A stretch of 64,000 bases of DNA from Corynebacterium timonense (GCF_900105305.1 NZ_LT629765.1:2046001-2110000), one strand, 5' to 3'. Numbered from the stretch's first letter, positions 47,949 to 57,191 are shown. Notes: generated by a model not told the origin, from the letters alone. Made by a program: numbers and translations.

Positions 47949-49220
47949 TTAGGCACCAAGCTTCTCGACGCCCGCCAGCAGCACACAGGTGGCAACGCCG
48001 TCCATGGCCTCGGTGACCTCCTCGAGCGGCGGCATCGAGGGGGCAAGCCGGATGTGGCGGTCGCGCGGGTCCTTGCCGTGCGGGAACGCGGCGCCCGCCT
48101 TGGTCAGGGTGATGCCCGCTTCCTTGGCCAGCTCCCACACGCGCGTGGCGGTGCCGTCGAGAACGTCGAGCGAGATGAAGTAGCCGCCCTCCGGGGTGGT
48201 CCAGGAGGCGACGTTGTACCCGCCTAGGCGGTTTTCCAGCACCTCGATGACCGCCGCGAACTTCGGCGCGAGCGAGCCCGCGTGCTTGCGCATGAGCGCG
48301 CGCACGCCCTCCGCGTCGCGGAAGTAGGCGGCGTGAGCGAGCTGGTTGACTTTGTTCGGGCCGATACCGCGGATCCCCGCGATGGAGGAGTACCAGTCCA
48401 GGTTCTCCTTCGAGGAGGCGAAAAAGGACACGCCCGAGCCCGCGTGGGTGATCTTGGACGTCGAACTCAGGTACCAGAAGCGGTTCGGATTTCCTTTTTC
48501 CGCAGCAAGCGCGAGCACGTCCGGGTTGTCCGGGAACTCGTCCGTCAGCGTGTGCACCGCGTAGGCGTTGTCCCACACGACGCGGAAGTCGGGGGCGGCC
48601 GTCTCCATCGCCGCGAGGCGCTCGACGACCTCGCGGGAGTAGTTCACGCCCGTGGGGTTGCCAAAGATGGGCACCGCCCACATGCCCTTGACCTGCGGGT
48701 CCTGGGCGAGCGACTCGATGGCGGCGATGTCCGGGCCGTCCTCGAGCACCGGCACGGAGACCATCTCGAAGCCGAAGGTCTCGGTGATGGAGAAGTGACG
48801 GTCGTAGCCCGGCACCGGGCAGATCCACTTCACTGTCTCCTCCCGGCACCACGGGCGTTCCGAGTCGTTGTTGCCCAGGGAGTAAGACCAAGAGATGAGG
48901 TCGAACATGATGTTCAGCGAGGAAGCGTCCGCCGCGACCAGGTTCGCTGCGTCCACGCCGAGGACCTCGGCCCACAGCTCCCGGATGTCGGCGATGCCGT
49001 CAAGGTTACCGTAGTTGCGCACGTCAGCGCCGGTTTTATCGCGGTAGTTGTCTGGGCCCGGCAGCGCCAACAGCTCGTTGCTGAAGTCGAGCTGCTCGCT
49101 CGACGGCTTGCCGCGGGTCAGGTCGAGGTCAAGGTTCCTGGCCTTCAGCTCCTCGTAGCGCGAGCGGACGTCGGCCGCGAGCTGCTCCAGCTCATTGTGC
49201 TCAAGTTCAAGCAGGGACAT
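47949..49220 (-). CDS. aspT: Aspartate aminotransferase, class Ic (AspT/AspB type)
   Basis: A 423-residue PLP enzyme of the class I aminotransferase family, in the longer subgroup found in actinobacteria. The PLP lysine is in LSSTSKITHAGSGVSFF, the substrate/PLP motif is IFGNPTGVNYS and the Asp/Tyr pair is VVWDNAYAVHT. C. glutamicum AspT is the main aspartate aminotransferase feeding lysine synthesis. The start MSLLELEHNELEQLA has GGAAGTGATG nearby. The upstream gap contains the SRP RNA gene, transcribed in the same direction. Confidence 0.92.
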   Translation of the reverse strand: MSLLELEHNELEQLAADVRSRYEELKARNLDLDLTRGKPSSEQLDFSNELLALPGPDNYRDKTGADVRNYGNLDGIADIRELWAEVLGVDAANLVAADASSLNIMFDLISWSYSLGNNDSERPWCREETVKWICPVPGYDRHFSITETFGFEMVSVPVLEDGPDIAAIESLAQDPQVKGMWAVPIFGNPTGVNYSREVVERLAAMETAAPDFRVVWDNAYAVHTLTDEFPDNPDVLALAAEKGNPNRFWYLSSTSKITHAGSGVSFFASSKENLDWYSSIAGIRGIGPNKVNQLAHAAYFRDAEGVRALMRKHAGSLAPKFAAVIEVLENRLGGYNVASWTTPEGGYFISLDVLDGTATRVWELAKEAGITLTKAGAAFPHGKDPRDRHIRLAPSMPPLEEVTEAMDGVATCVLLAGVEKLGA

Positions 49221-49476
49221 AGGGCATCACTTCCGTCTGGTGGGTTGCATGAAAAAGGGTCGCCTATATAACTGTCCCATGTATGCTACCCGCCGCGCGC
49301 ACCTTTGCGGCCGCCGCAAGCGCACGGGCCAGGCTCGCTTGTCAGCGCCCCCGCCCGCACCGGGGCTTCCTCTCCGCGGCTGCGCCGACGGTCCGTCTTC
49401 CAGCGTGCGGAGCGATTCTCCCGCAGCGTCGAGCCCGCGTAGGCGTATGCGGTGGCCACTTCCCGGGCAAAATAAA

Positions 49477-49568
49477 GGGACCCCACGCACCTGCCAGAGC
49501 TCGCTGACCCTTGCTGCGTTCCCGCCCTGGGGGAGTTCACAAGATAAGCACCGCGTGGGATCCTGCCC
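49477..49568 (-). ncRNA. ffs: Small signal recognition particle RNA (4.5S-type)
   Basis: The minus strand contains the conserved apical domain GGGCGGGAACGCAGCAAGGG followed by CAGCGAGCTCTGGCAGG. Flanking sequences GGATCCCACGC and GCGTGGGGTCC pair to form the long basal stem, as expected for a bacterial 4.5S RNA. Ends are approximate (a few bases). It binds Ffh for co-translational targeting. Confidence 0.9.
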
Positions 49569-49691
49569 CACACTTTAGCGGCTTGCCGGGGGGCACACAA
49601 AAAGCTCCCCGATGAATGGGCGGAGCAGCGATTTTGTTTCCGCCCGGCGCGTGCAGTAGAGTAATCCCCCGACGCCAACGGCGTATCTCAT

Positions 49692-49780
49692 GGAGGATTC
49701 GACTAGCGGCCTATGTCACACGCCTGGAACGCGTGCGGGTAGCAATACCCTCGTGGGTTCAAATCCCACATCCTCCGCCA
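49692..49780 (+). tRNA. tRNA-Ser(GGA)
   Basis: An 89-nt class II tRNA with a long variable arm. Acceptor GGAGGAT pairs with ATCCTCC; anticodon loop CTGGAAC gives GGA; T arm GTGGGTTCAAATCCCAC; encoded CCA at 49778-49780. Confidence 0.95.
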
Positions 49781-49786
49781 CTGCCC

Positions 49787-49822
49787 ATTCCCGGCCCGCC
49801 GAAGACCTAGCGGGCCGGGAAT
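49787..49822. terminator. Terminator after tRNA-Ser(GGA)
   Basis: Perfect 13-bp stem ATTCCCGGCCCGC (49787-49799) with GCGGGCCGGGAAT (49810-49822), followed by CTTTGTTT. It may also serve the minus-strand AlbA_2 gene that ends at 49840. Confidence 0.85.
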
Positions 49823-49839
49823 CTTTGTTTCAGCTCCGG

Positions 49840-51492
49840 TCAGTGCAAGAAATACGTGGTCCGCTTTCCGCGCCCACCTTCCATGCCCACCAATCCGGCG
49901 TCCAGGAGCGAATTAACTGCATAGCGCACCTGATTCACGGACAGGGTTGTCGCCGCGTGCATCTCCGAGATGCTCTGCTTTCCGCCCGCCTTGAGCAGCC
50001 GGAAGACCTGCGGGACGTTTTTGCCGAGCTTCTCCAGCTCAGCGTCGTCGGTGGCCAGCGCGGCGGCAACGGGCGCCTCGCCGGTTGTGACCCCTGTGGC
50101 CAGGAGCCCCTTCTCAGCCAGCCCTTGCGCACTCTGCTCCAATACCTCATCCGTGCACCACGGAAACTGCGTGCGCAACCGCTGCAGCGAGAGGTCCTCG
50201 CCGCGACGCACCATGACGAGCATGTCTTCCTGCACGGGAGTGAACGGGCCCGGCAGGCTATCCACCCAGTCGCGGTCCTTGGGGCGCAGCCTGGGCACGC
50301 GGGGGAAGACAACGCGGAAGGCCGTGCCCTCGTCGACGAAGCGCGGCCTGGCAAGACCGGCCTCGTGCACGGCCCGGAGCATTTCCGTCACTCCCCCGCC
50401 CGCGGTGGCCACCAGGGGCGCACCGTCGCTTGTTTCCAGCCAGCGCGCGAGACCGTACAAGCGCTGGTTGACAGGCGCTTTGACCAGCTCAACGTCTCCC
50501 AGCTGGTGCGTGGTCAGGTTCTTCAGTCCCCCGGGGCTCGTGATGGTGAGCTCGTTGGCGCTCAGGCGGATCTCCACCTGCCTGCCGGCCTCGAGAGAGA
50601 CGTCCATCTCGCGGTGGATGAAGGCGTTGGACAGCGCTTCTCGGACGGCGGACAGCGGCAGGGGTGATTCCTCGGCCCCCTCGGCCGTGTGTCGGCGCAC
50701 CCAGTCGAGGCTTTCGTCCAGCAGATCCGGAAGCGGCCCGACGAAGTGGACGGGGTCATCCGTCCCGCCAGTCACGTGCGCCGTTGCCCCCAGCGCCGGA
50801 AACGTCGATTGCGGGAGGAACCCCACGGCGTACAGCCCGGCGCGACGTACGCCTCCGCCTCGTGCGGTGACGTTGAGCACTTCGAGAACCCGCGCGTCCT
50901 CGTCGACGTCACCGAGCCGTCGCACTCCCTGCGTGGCGTTGGCGAGCAGGTCGTCAGTGAGTGCGTCGTCAAGCACCCCGCGTTCCAGACCTTCCTCAAC
51001 GACCGCATCTGCTGGCAGTCGCTCCGCAGTGGGGCGCTGTGCCAGCTCCACCATCCGCAGGTCGTCGGTGGTCATGGCGTCATCTTTGCCCGCCCGCCGA
51101 CGGTATGCCCGGCCCTGGTACAGCGCGGGCTTGTGCGTATCCAGGAGGGGAACCACGGTGACGACAAGGACCGTCGAGCCATCGACACTCACTGAGTGGA
51201 AAAGGAGGTGCGGCGCAGGATCCACCGCCTCCCGGCATAAGGAGGCGACCGCTTCCTGCGTCGCCCCCTCGTCCTGAACGCCGGTAACCTCAAAGTCCGC
51301 AGCCTCATCGACCCCGAGCACAATCGTGCCCCCGCTCGGCGTATTCGCGAACGCGCACAGCGTTCGCCCGAGCGATTCGGGCAATCCCCCCTCTACCCGC
51401 TCGCACGCAATCGTCGTGGTGTGCGCCCCAAACGCACGCAGTTCTTCCAATGTTGCAGCGACACGAGCGCTGTTCCACTTTTCTTCAGCCAT
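49840..51492 (-). CDS. AlbA_2 (Schlafen-type) and GHKL-ATPase domain protein, winged-helix C-terminus
   Basis: A 550-residue protein. Residues about 25-150 are the AlbA_2/Schlafen-like divergent AAA domain (CAFANTPSGGTIVLGVDE; YQGRAYRRRAGKDDAM). Residues about 275-395 match the ATP-binding HATPase_c_4 domain (LSAVREALSNAFIHREMDV; ITSPGGLKNL). The C-terminal 60 residues form a winged helix (MHAATTLSVNQVRYAVNSLL). Such proteins are transcription regulators or phage-defence components, common in accessory DNA. It lies directly after a tRNA-Ser gene. TAGATT lies 6 nt upstream of the ATG. Confidence 0.82.
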   Translation of the reverse strand: MAEEKWNSARVAATLEELRAFGAHTTTIACERVEGGLPESLGRTLCAFANTPSGGTIVLGVDEAADFEVTGVQDEGATQEAVASLCREAVDPAPHLLFHSVSVDGSTVLVVTVVPLLDTHKPALYQGRAYRRRAGKDDAMTTDDLRMVELAQRPTAERLPADAVVEEGLERGVLDDALTDDLLANATQGVRRLGDVDEDARVLEVLNVTARGGGVRRAGLYAVGFLPQSTFPALGATAHVTGGTDDPVHFVGPLPDLLDESLDWVRRHTAEGAEESPLPLSAVREALSNAFIHREMDVSLEAGRQVEIRLSANELTITSPGGLKNLTTHQLGDVELVKAPVNQRLYGLARWLETSDGAPLVATAGGGVTEMLRAVHEAGLARPRFVDEGTAFRVVFPRVPRLRPKDRDWVDSLPGPFTPVQEDMLVMVRRGEDLSLQRLRTQFPWCTDEVLEQSAQGLAEKGLLATGVTTGEAPVAAALATDDAELEKLGKNVPQVFRLLKAGGKQSISEMHAATTLSVNQVRYAVNSLLDAGLVGMEGGRGKRTTYFLH

Positions 51493-51951
51493 AGTGTGAA
51501 TCTACAAAATAAAGTTAGGCGGCGCAATCGTTGTTCTCACTTAAGCACGGGGTTTTCCGGTTTGGTCGATAGCGCTCGCCGCCAGACCCCGCTCTTGCCC
51601 GCGAGCCTGAGCGCTGATCATCGGCACATTTTGCTTGTCGACGCCACACCCACGCGCCCCGGCCCTACGGTCAGCGACACTGAAAAGTAGCCGGTGAGGT
51701 GTTTCGGCTGTTTTCAGGGAGCATTGGACCCCGCCGAACGGGAGGGGCGGAAATGGTGATACCGGCGGGGGATAAATGAAGTGAAACCCAGTAAGTACGT
51801 AAACAACAAGTGGACAGAAGCCGACCCCGCACAGGTAAAGTGCGCACCAGGCAGCGTGGCCTTTCATTGAGGGTTACTCGGTTTGATGGAAAGCCCCACG
51901 CTTCCCGCTTTGCCACGCTGCCCTCTCCACGCAGCGTTCCACGTGAAACCC
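51493..51951. other. 459-bp intergenic region with an inverted repeat and a parS-like palindrome
   Basis: No convincing gene is seen between the AlbA_2 start and the gluQRS stop, and composition is lower in G+C than neighbours. It contains a perfect 11-bp inverted repeat GGCAGCGTGGC (51850-51860) with GCCACGCTGCC (51912-51922), and a second CCACGCT at about 51896-51902 that could compete for the same partner. At 51935-51950 lies CGTTCCACGTGAAACC, which matches the parS consensus at 13 of 16 positions. Confidence 0.6.
51499..51504 (-). promoter_or_regulatory. -10 hexamer TAGATT of the AlbA_2 gene (near-leaderless)
   Basis: TAGATT on the minus strand is 6 nt before the ATG at 51492. Confidence 0.45.
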
Positions 51952-52842
51952 CTACCGCCACACCCACGGCTGGCGCGGCAGGCGCTCCGGCTCGAACACC
52001 TCAAGCAGCTCCGCCGCCGACCCCGCGCCGGCGCACCCGAGCGAGCCGGCAATCTCCTTCCACGCAGCGTCGAACCCCATCTCGCGTAAGGTCACCGCTC
52101 CGTCGCGCTTGGCCAAGCGCGCGCCCGACGCGGTGACCACCAGCGGCACGTGCACGTACTCGGGCTCGGCGTAGCCCAGAAGGTGCGCGAGGTAGGCCTG
52201 GGCGGGCGCGGAGTCGAGCAGGTCGTCGCCGCGCACCACCTGGTCGACGCCGCTGTCGCCGTCGTCGACGACGACAGCGAGGTTGTAGGCCCAGTCCCCG
52301 GCCTGCGCCTGGTTGATGTTGCCGCCGCGCCGCAGCACCACGTCGTCGACGGGGCCGGTCACCTCGCCGTGGTAGTAGTCGCGCACGGTCCATTCGTCGG
52401 CGGCGGCGCGCAGGCGCAGCGCGGGGAGGCGGCCTTCGGCGGCGAGCTCGTGGCGTCGTAAAGCGCGCTGCTTATCGGTGAGGTTGCGGCAGGTGCCGGG
52501 GTACATGCCGGGGCGGGCGTGGGGCGCGGCGGCGGCCTCGCGGATGTCGCGGCGGGTGCAGTAGCACTCGTAGACGTCGAGGCGCGCGAGCGCCGCGGAG
52601 TAGTGCTCCGAGCGCTCGGACTGGTAAATCACGGGCGGGTCGGCGTCGAGGCCGAGCGCCGCAAGGTCCTCGAGCTGGCGCTCGGCCGACTCGGCGGAGG
52701 AGCGCTCCGAATCGATGTCCTCGACGCGCAGGAGAAAGCGCCGGCCGCTGCGGCGGGCGAACAGCCACGCCAGCACGGCGGTGCGCAGGTTGCCGAGGTG
52801 GAGGTCGCCGCTGGGCGAGGGCGCGTATCTGCCTGCAGACAT
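51952..52842 (-). CDS. gluQ: Glutamyl-Q tRNA(Asp) synthetase
   Basis: A 296-residue truncated GluRS paralogue lacking the anticodon-binding domain. It has HIGH-like [28 protein letters not shown], the zinc ligands CYC...Y-x3-C (starting [11 protein letters not shown]), and KMSKS-like [12 protein letters not shown]. It attaches glutamate to queuosine at position 34 of tRNA-Asp. It is divergent from the queuosine-precursor transporter with only 18 bases between starts. The start MSAGRYAPS is chosen by the -10 hexamer TATCCT 6 nt upstream. Confidence 0.92.
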   Translation of the reverse strand: MSAGRYAPSPSGDLHLGNLRTAVLAWLFARRSGRRFLLRVEDIDSERSSAESAERQLEDLAALGLDADPPVIYQSERSEHYSAALARLDVYECYCTRRDIREAAAAPHARPGMYPGTCRNLTDKQRALRRHELAAEGRLPALRLRAAADEWTVRDYYHGEVTGPVDDVVLRRGGNINQAQAGDWAYNLAVVVDDGDSGVDQVVRGDDLLDSAPAQAYLAHLLGYAEPEYVHVPLVVTASGARLAKRDGAVTLREMGFDAAWKEIAGSLGCAGAGSAAELLEVFEPERLPRQPWVWR

Positions 52843-52847
52843 GCCTC

Positions 52848-52854
52848 TAGGATA
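52848..52854. promoter_or_regulatory. Overlapping divergent -10 hexamers of gluQ and yhhQ
   Basis: TAGGATA reads TAGGAT on the plus strand (52848-52853, 7 nt before the yhhQ GTG) and TATCCT on the minus strand (52854-52849, 6 nt before the gluQ ATG). Both genes can be leaderless from one shared 7-bp element. Confidence 0.6.
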
Positions 52855-52860
52855 TGACGG

Positions 52861-53508
52861 GTGACTCACGCTGCGACCCGCTCCCCGTACCCCGTCCTCG
52901 TCGCCGTATTTTGCGCGGTGTTCCTCATCTCCAACATCACGGCCCAGAAGGGTGTGGAGATCGGCCCGCTTATCACCGACGGCGCCTTCTTCCTCTTCCC
53001 GCTGTCCTACGTCATCGGCGACGTCATCGCCGAGGTCTACGGCTTCCGCGCCGCCCGGCGCGCGGTGTTCACCGGCTTCGGCGTCGCGCTACTGGGCGTG
53101 GTGTCCTTCTACATCGCCATCTGGCTGCCGCCCGCCGACTTTTACGACGGCCAGGAGACGTTCGCGGCGGTGCTGGGGCTGCTGCCGCGGATCGTCGTGG
53201 CCTCCCTCGCCGGCTACGTGGTGGGCCAGCTGCTCAACGCGTGGGTGCTGCAGAAGATGAAGGAGCGCCTCGGCCCGAACAACCTGTGGGCGCGTCTGCT
53301 CGGCTCGACGCTGGTCGGCGAGTTCGCGGACACCCTCATCTTCTGCGTCATCGCCGCGTCCGTGATCGGGGTTGAGACGGCGGGGCAGTTCGCCAATTAC
53401 GTCCTCGTGGGCTTCGTGTGGAAGACGCTCATGGAGGTCGTCGTCATGCCGCTCACCTACGGCGCGGTCGCGTGGGTGCGCCGCACAGAGCGTCAGCTCG
53501 GGGCGTAG
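52861..53508 (+). CDS. yhhQ: Queuosine precursor transporter (YhhQ/QPTR family)
   Basis: A 215-residue membrane protein with about six helices ([39 protein letters not shown], the conserved Y-x-x-G-D-x-x-x-E-V motif). It imports queuine or preQ0/preQ1 for tRNA modification, matching the neighbouring Tgt and Glu-Q-RS. The GTG start follows TAGGAT by 7 nt. The stop overlaps the convergent tgt gene by 16 bases. Confidence 0.92.
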   Translation: MTHAATRSPYPVLVAVFCAVFLISNITAQKGVEIGPLITDGAFFLFPLSYVIGDVIAEVYGFRAARRAVFTGFGVALLGVVSFYIAIWLPPADFYDGQETFAAVLGLLPRIVVASLAGYVVGQLLNAWVLQKMKERLGPNNLWARLLGSTLVGEFADTLIFCVIAASVIGVETAGQFANYVLVGFVWKTLMEVVVMPLTYGAVAWVRRTERQLGA

Positions 53509-54740
53509 TAGCGGCCCAGAAACTCGTCGCGGTAGTCCTCGTAGCGCCCGGCGTCGATCGCCGCGCGGATGGTGTCCACGAGCCGCACCATGAACTCCAG
53601 GTTGTGCAGCGTGCACAGGGTGCCGGCCAGGTACTCCTTGGCCTTGAGCAGGTGGTGGATGTAGGCGCGCGAGTAGTTCTCGGAGACGTAGCCGCCGAAC
53701 TCCTCGTCCACGCCGCGAAAATCGCGCCGGAACCGCGCCGCGGTGAGGTTCATCCGCCCGTCGAGGGTGTACACGCCGCCGCGCCGGCCCAGCCGGGTGG
53801 GCGCCACGCAGTCGAAGGTGTCGGCGCCCGCTTCGACGGCGGTGAAGATGTCGTCGGGCTCGGAGATGCCCAGAAGGTGCCGCGGCTTATCGACGGGTAA
53901 CTCATCCGTCACCCAGCCCACAATGGTGCCCAGGTTTTCCTTTTCCAGGGCACCGCCGATGCCGAACCCGCCGAAGCCGCGCCTCCCCTCGGCGCGCGCC
54001 CGGGCGTCGAGGTCGAGCAGGCCGCGCGCCGCGGCGCGCCGCAGGTCCTCGTACTGGGCGCCCTGCACCACGCCCCACAGCGACTGTGTCGGCTTGTCCG
54101 CGCGCGCGGCGGTGAGCCGGTCGTGCTCGTCCAGGCAGCGCTTCGCCCAGCGGCGTGTGCGCTCCACGGAGTGCTCCTGGTAGGCGCGGGTGTCTACGAG
54201 CGTGGTCAGCTCGTCGAAGGCGAACATGATGTCGGCGCCCAGCTGGTGCTGGATCTGCATGGACACCTCGGGCGTGAAGCGGTGCGAGGAGCCGTCGATG
54301 ACGCTTTTGAAGTCCACGCCGTCGTCGTCCACGCGCGCCATGCGGTCCTTCGCGGCGGCGCGGATGTCGGCGTCGCTGAGCCCGGCGGTGTCCATGGCGA
54401 GGACCTTTTTGAAGCCCACGCCGAGGCTCATCACCTGGAAGCCGCCGGAGTCGGTGAAGGTGGGGCCGTGCCAATTTTCAAAGGCGGCCACTCCCCCGGC
54501 CTCGTCGACGATGTCGGGGCCGGGCTGCAGGTACAGGTGGTAGGCGTTGGACAGGATCGCCTGCGCGCCGGTGGAGCGGACCTGCTCCGGGGTGAGCGTT
54601 TTCACCGTCGCCTTCGTGGCCACGGGGATGAAGGCGGGCGTGGCAATGTCACCGTGGGGGGTGTGGATCACGCCGGTGCGCCCGTGCTTGCCGGGCGCCT
54701 CCGGCAGGGTGGTGCCCACCTCGAAGCTCAGGTCCTGCAT
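53493..54740 (-). CDS. tgt: tRNA-guanine transglycosylase, zinc cysteines absent
   Basis: A 415-residue TGT-fold enzyme with the general base Asp in FTDSGGFQVMSLG and the nucleophile Asp in FDCVAPTRLGRRGG. It exchanges G34 for a queuine-type base in GUN tRNAs. The usual zinc site CxCxxC before N-Y-S-R-A-Y is FGGYVS (residues 348-353), with no cysteine; the following His in TLHNLEF is kept. The start ATG is immediately after the MMPL TAA, same frame. It belongs with gluQ and yhhQ as a queuosine-salvage cluster. Confidence 0.9.
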   Translation of the reverse strand: MQDLSFEVGTTLPEAPGKHGRTGVIHTPHGDIATPAFIPVATKATVKTLTPEQVRSTGAQAILSNAYHLYLQPGPDIVDEAGGVAAFENWHGPTFTDSGGFQVMSLGVGFKKVLAMDTAGLSDADIRAAAKDRMARVDDDGVDFKSVIDGSSHRFTPEVSMQIQHQLGADIMFAFDELTTLVDTRAYQEHSVERTRRWAKRCLDEHDRLTAARADKPTQSLWGVVQGAQYEDLRRAAARGLLDLDARARAEGRRGFGGFGIGGALEKENLGTIVGWVTDELPVDKPRHLLGISEPDDIFTAVEAGADTFDCVAPTRLGRRGGVYTLDGRMNLTAARFRRDFRGVDEEFGGYVSENYSRAYIHHLLKAKEYLAGTLCTLHNLEFMVRLVDTIRAAIDAGRYEDYRDEFLGRYYAPS

Positions 54741-57191
54741 TTAGGCCGTCACCGTGTCCTTCTCGGCGTTGTCCTTCTCAGCGTTGTCCTTCTCGGCGTT
54801 GTCCTCGCGGCGGTCCTCGAACTCCTTCTCCAGCTGCGTGCCCTCGACGTCGAGGTCGGGCAGGATGCGGTCCAGCCACCGGGGCATCCACCAGGTGGCG
54901 CGGCCGAGGATGTACATCGTGGCGGGGACGAGGGCCATGCGCACGAAGAAGGCGTCGAAAAGCACGGCGGCGCCGAGCGCGAAGCCGAAGATCTGGATGA
55001 AGGGCAGCGGCTGGTCAATGAACGCGACGAACACGGCGATCATGATGACCGCGGCCGCCGTGACCACGCGGGCGCCCTGGGAGAAGCCCTCGACCGTGGA
55101 GGACTCCACCGCCGCGACTGGGTCCTTGTCGCCGCGCTCGCGCGCCTCGATGTACTGCTCGCGGATGCGGGTGACCAGGAAGACCTGGTAGTCCATGGCC
55201 AGGCCGAAGGTCACGCCGATGAGGAAGATCGGCATGAAGGACAAGATCGGGCCCGGGGTGTCCACGAGGCCGGTGACACCCTCCTGGAACACCGCGACCG
55301 TCACGCCGAAGGCCGCGCCGACGGAGAGCAGGAAGCCCAGGCCCGCGACCACCGGCACCATGATTGAGCGGAAGACCACGATGAGCAGGATGATCGCCAG
55401 GCCCACCACGATGGCCAGGTAGAGCGGCATCGCGGAGGCGAGCTCTTCGGTGATGTCCATCTGCACCGCCGTCAGGCCCGTCAGGCCGATCTCCACGCCG
55501 GTCGCGTCCTCGACCTGAGCCGCGGTCTCGCGCAGCGCCTCGGCGACGCCGAGCGTGTACTCGGACTCCGGGCCGTCGGCCGGCGTGGCGGCGACCATCG
55601 CCGCGGTGACGTCCTCGTTGACGTTGACCAGCTGGGCGTGCTCGACGCCGTTGACGCTGCCGGCCTCGCTGACCGCGTAGAGGAAGGACGCCAGCGAGGC
55701 GCGCTCCGCCTGGCCGCCCACGTCCTCCGGGATAGCGTCCATGTAGGGCTGGAGGATCTCGGCGTCCGGGTTCACCCCGTGCGCGTCGACGACGATGAGG
55801 AACTGGGCGTTGATGCCCTCGCCGAAGCCCTCGGCCAGAAGGTCCGCGGACTTACGCTGGGTCGAGTCTTTCTCCGCCGTCGTGTCCGCGGGCAGCGCCA
55901 TCTCCAGGTTGAGCACCGGCAGCGCCAGCGCCCCGAGGCCAAGGACCACCACGGTGAGCACCAGAGCCGGGAAGCGGCGCACGAAGCGCGCCCAGCTGCG
56001 GCCCATCGACTTTTCGTCCAGATCCTTCGCCGGGCGCTTTCCCGGGCCGGGGTTGCCGGCGATGCCGGGGATCCGCACCGCGAAGGAGCGATCGCCCCAC
56101 GCGCCCAGCAGCGCCGGGATGAGCGTGAGGGCGATGAGCACGGCGATCATCACCGTCAGCGCCGCCGCCAGGCCCATCCACGTCAAGAACTCGATCTGGG
56201 CGAGGGAGAGCGCCACGAGCGCCGTGAACACCGTCGCGCCGGCGAAGACGACCGAGGAGCCCGCCGTGCCCGCCGCCAAACCGGCGGCCTCGGGGCCGGG
56301 GAGCGTCTTCCTCTCTTGGCGGAAACGCGAGAGGATGAACAAGGCGTAGTCGATGCCCACGGCCAAGCCCAGCATGACCGCGAGGATCGGCGTGACGTTG
56401 TTGAGCTCCACCCACTGCGTGGCCGTGAGGATCAGCAGCACGCCGATACCGACGCCGATGACGGCGGTGATGACGGGCATGGTCGCCGCCACGAGCGAGC
56501 CGAAGGTGACAAGCAGGACAACGAAGGCGACGGCCAGGCCGATCGCCTCGCTGCCGGTGTTGATCTCAATCGGGGCGCCGTAGCCGGGCCCGCCGGCCTC
56601 GACCTGCAGGCCGGCGTCGCGGCCGATGTTCATCGCGTCCTCGACCACTTGGCGCTCCTCGTCGGACACCGTCATCGCGGTGTCGGCGCCGAAATCGAAG
56701 ACGGTGTAGCCGATGCGGCCGTCGTCGGAGACCATGCGCACGTTGTAGGCGTCCGCGCGGGCGGTCTCCTCCGGCATGCCCAGGGAGGTCATCTGGGCGA
56801 TGAGCCCCTTTGTGATCGTCTCGTTGACCTCGACGGGGTTGCCGAAGCGAATCGTATTCTCAATGTCGTCGAGGTTGTCCTCGATGTGCGCGATCGTCTC
56901 GTCGACCGCCTCCATGTTTTCGGGGCTATCGAGCCTCTCGCCCTCCGGAGCCGCGAACACGAGGTTGACCGTCGGCGCCGTGGCGATCTCCCCTGCCCCC
57001 GGGAAGTTCTCATCGAGGGTGATCAGGGCGTCGATCGAGGGGGTGCCCGAAATGGCGAACTCGGAGGTAAACGGCTTGGCCAAGGTGGCGGCGCCCGTCC
57101 CGGCCGCGACGAGCAGAAGAAGCCACGTGACAATCACGCGCCACTTGTGCAGGTATGACCATCGTCCGAGCCGGAAAAGAAGTTTCGCCAT
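54741..57191 (-). CDS. MMPL/RND-superfamily membrane transporter
   Basis: An 816-residue protein of MmpL topology: one N-terminal helix (VIVTWLLLLVAAGTGAATLA), an extracytoplasmic domain, five to six helices including VMLGLAVGIDYALFILSRFR, then the repeated second half (IGVTFGLAMDYQVFLVTRIR). The G-x-x-x-DY motif of helix 4 is present in both halves. Family members export lipids or mycolate precursors; cargo here is unknown. The C-terminus has a triple DNAEK repeat (15-bp units, about 54760-54806). It is placed directly before tgt. Confidence 0.88.
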   Translation of the reverse strand: MAKLLFRLGRWSYLHKWRVIVTWLLLLVAAGTGAATLAKPFTSEFAISGTPSIDALITLDENFPGAGEIATAPTVNLVFAAPEGERLDSPENMEAVDETIAHIEDNLDDIENTIRFGNPVEVNETITKGLIAQMTSLGMPEETARADAYNVRMVSDDGRIGYTVFDFGADTAMTVSDEERQVVEDAMNIGRDAGLQVEAGGPGYGAPIEINTGSEAIGLAVAFVVLLVTFGSLVAATMPVITAVIGVGIGVLLILTATQWVELNNVTPILAVMLGLAVGIDYALFILSRFRQERKTLPGPEAAGLAAGTAGSSVVFAGATVFTALVALSLAQIEFLTWMGLAAALTVMIAVLIALTLIPALLGAWGDRSFAVRIPGIAGNPGPGKRPAKDLDEKSMGRSWARFVRRFPALVLTVVVLGLGALALPVLNLEMALPADTTAEKDSTQRKSADLLAEGFGEGINAQFLIVVDAHGVNPDAEILQPYMDAIPEDVGGQAERASLASFLYAVSEAGSVNGVEHAQLVNVNEDVTAAMVAATPADGPESEYTLGVAEALRETAAQVEDATGVEIGLTGLTAVQMDITEELASAMPLYLAIVVGLAIILLIVVFRSIMVPVVAGLGFLLSVGAAFGVTVAVFQEGVTGLVDTPGPILSFMPIFLIGVTFGLAMDYQVFLVTRIREQYIEARERGDKDPVAAVESSTVEGFSQGARVVTAAAVIMIAVFVAFIDQPLPFIQIFGFALGAAVLFDAFFVRMALVPATMYILGRATWWMPRWLDRILPDLDVEGTQLEKEFEDRREDNAEKDNAEKDNAEKDTVTA

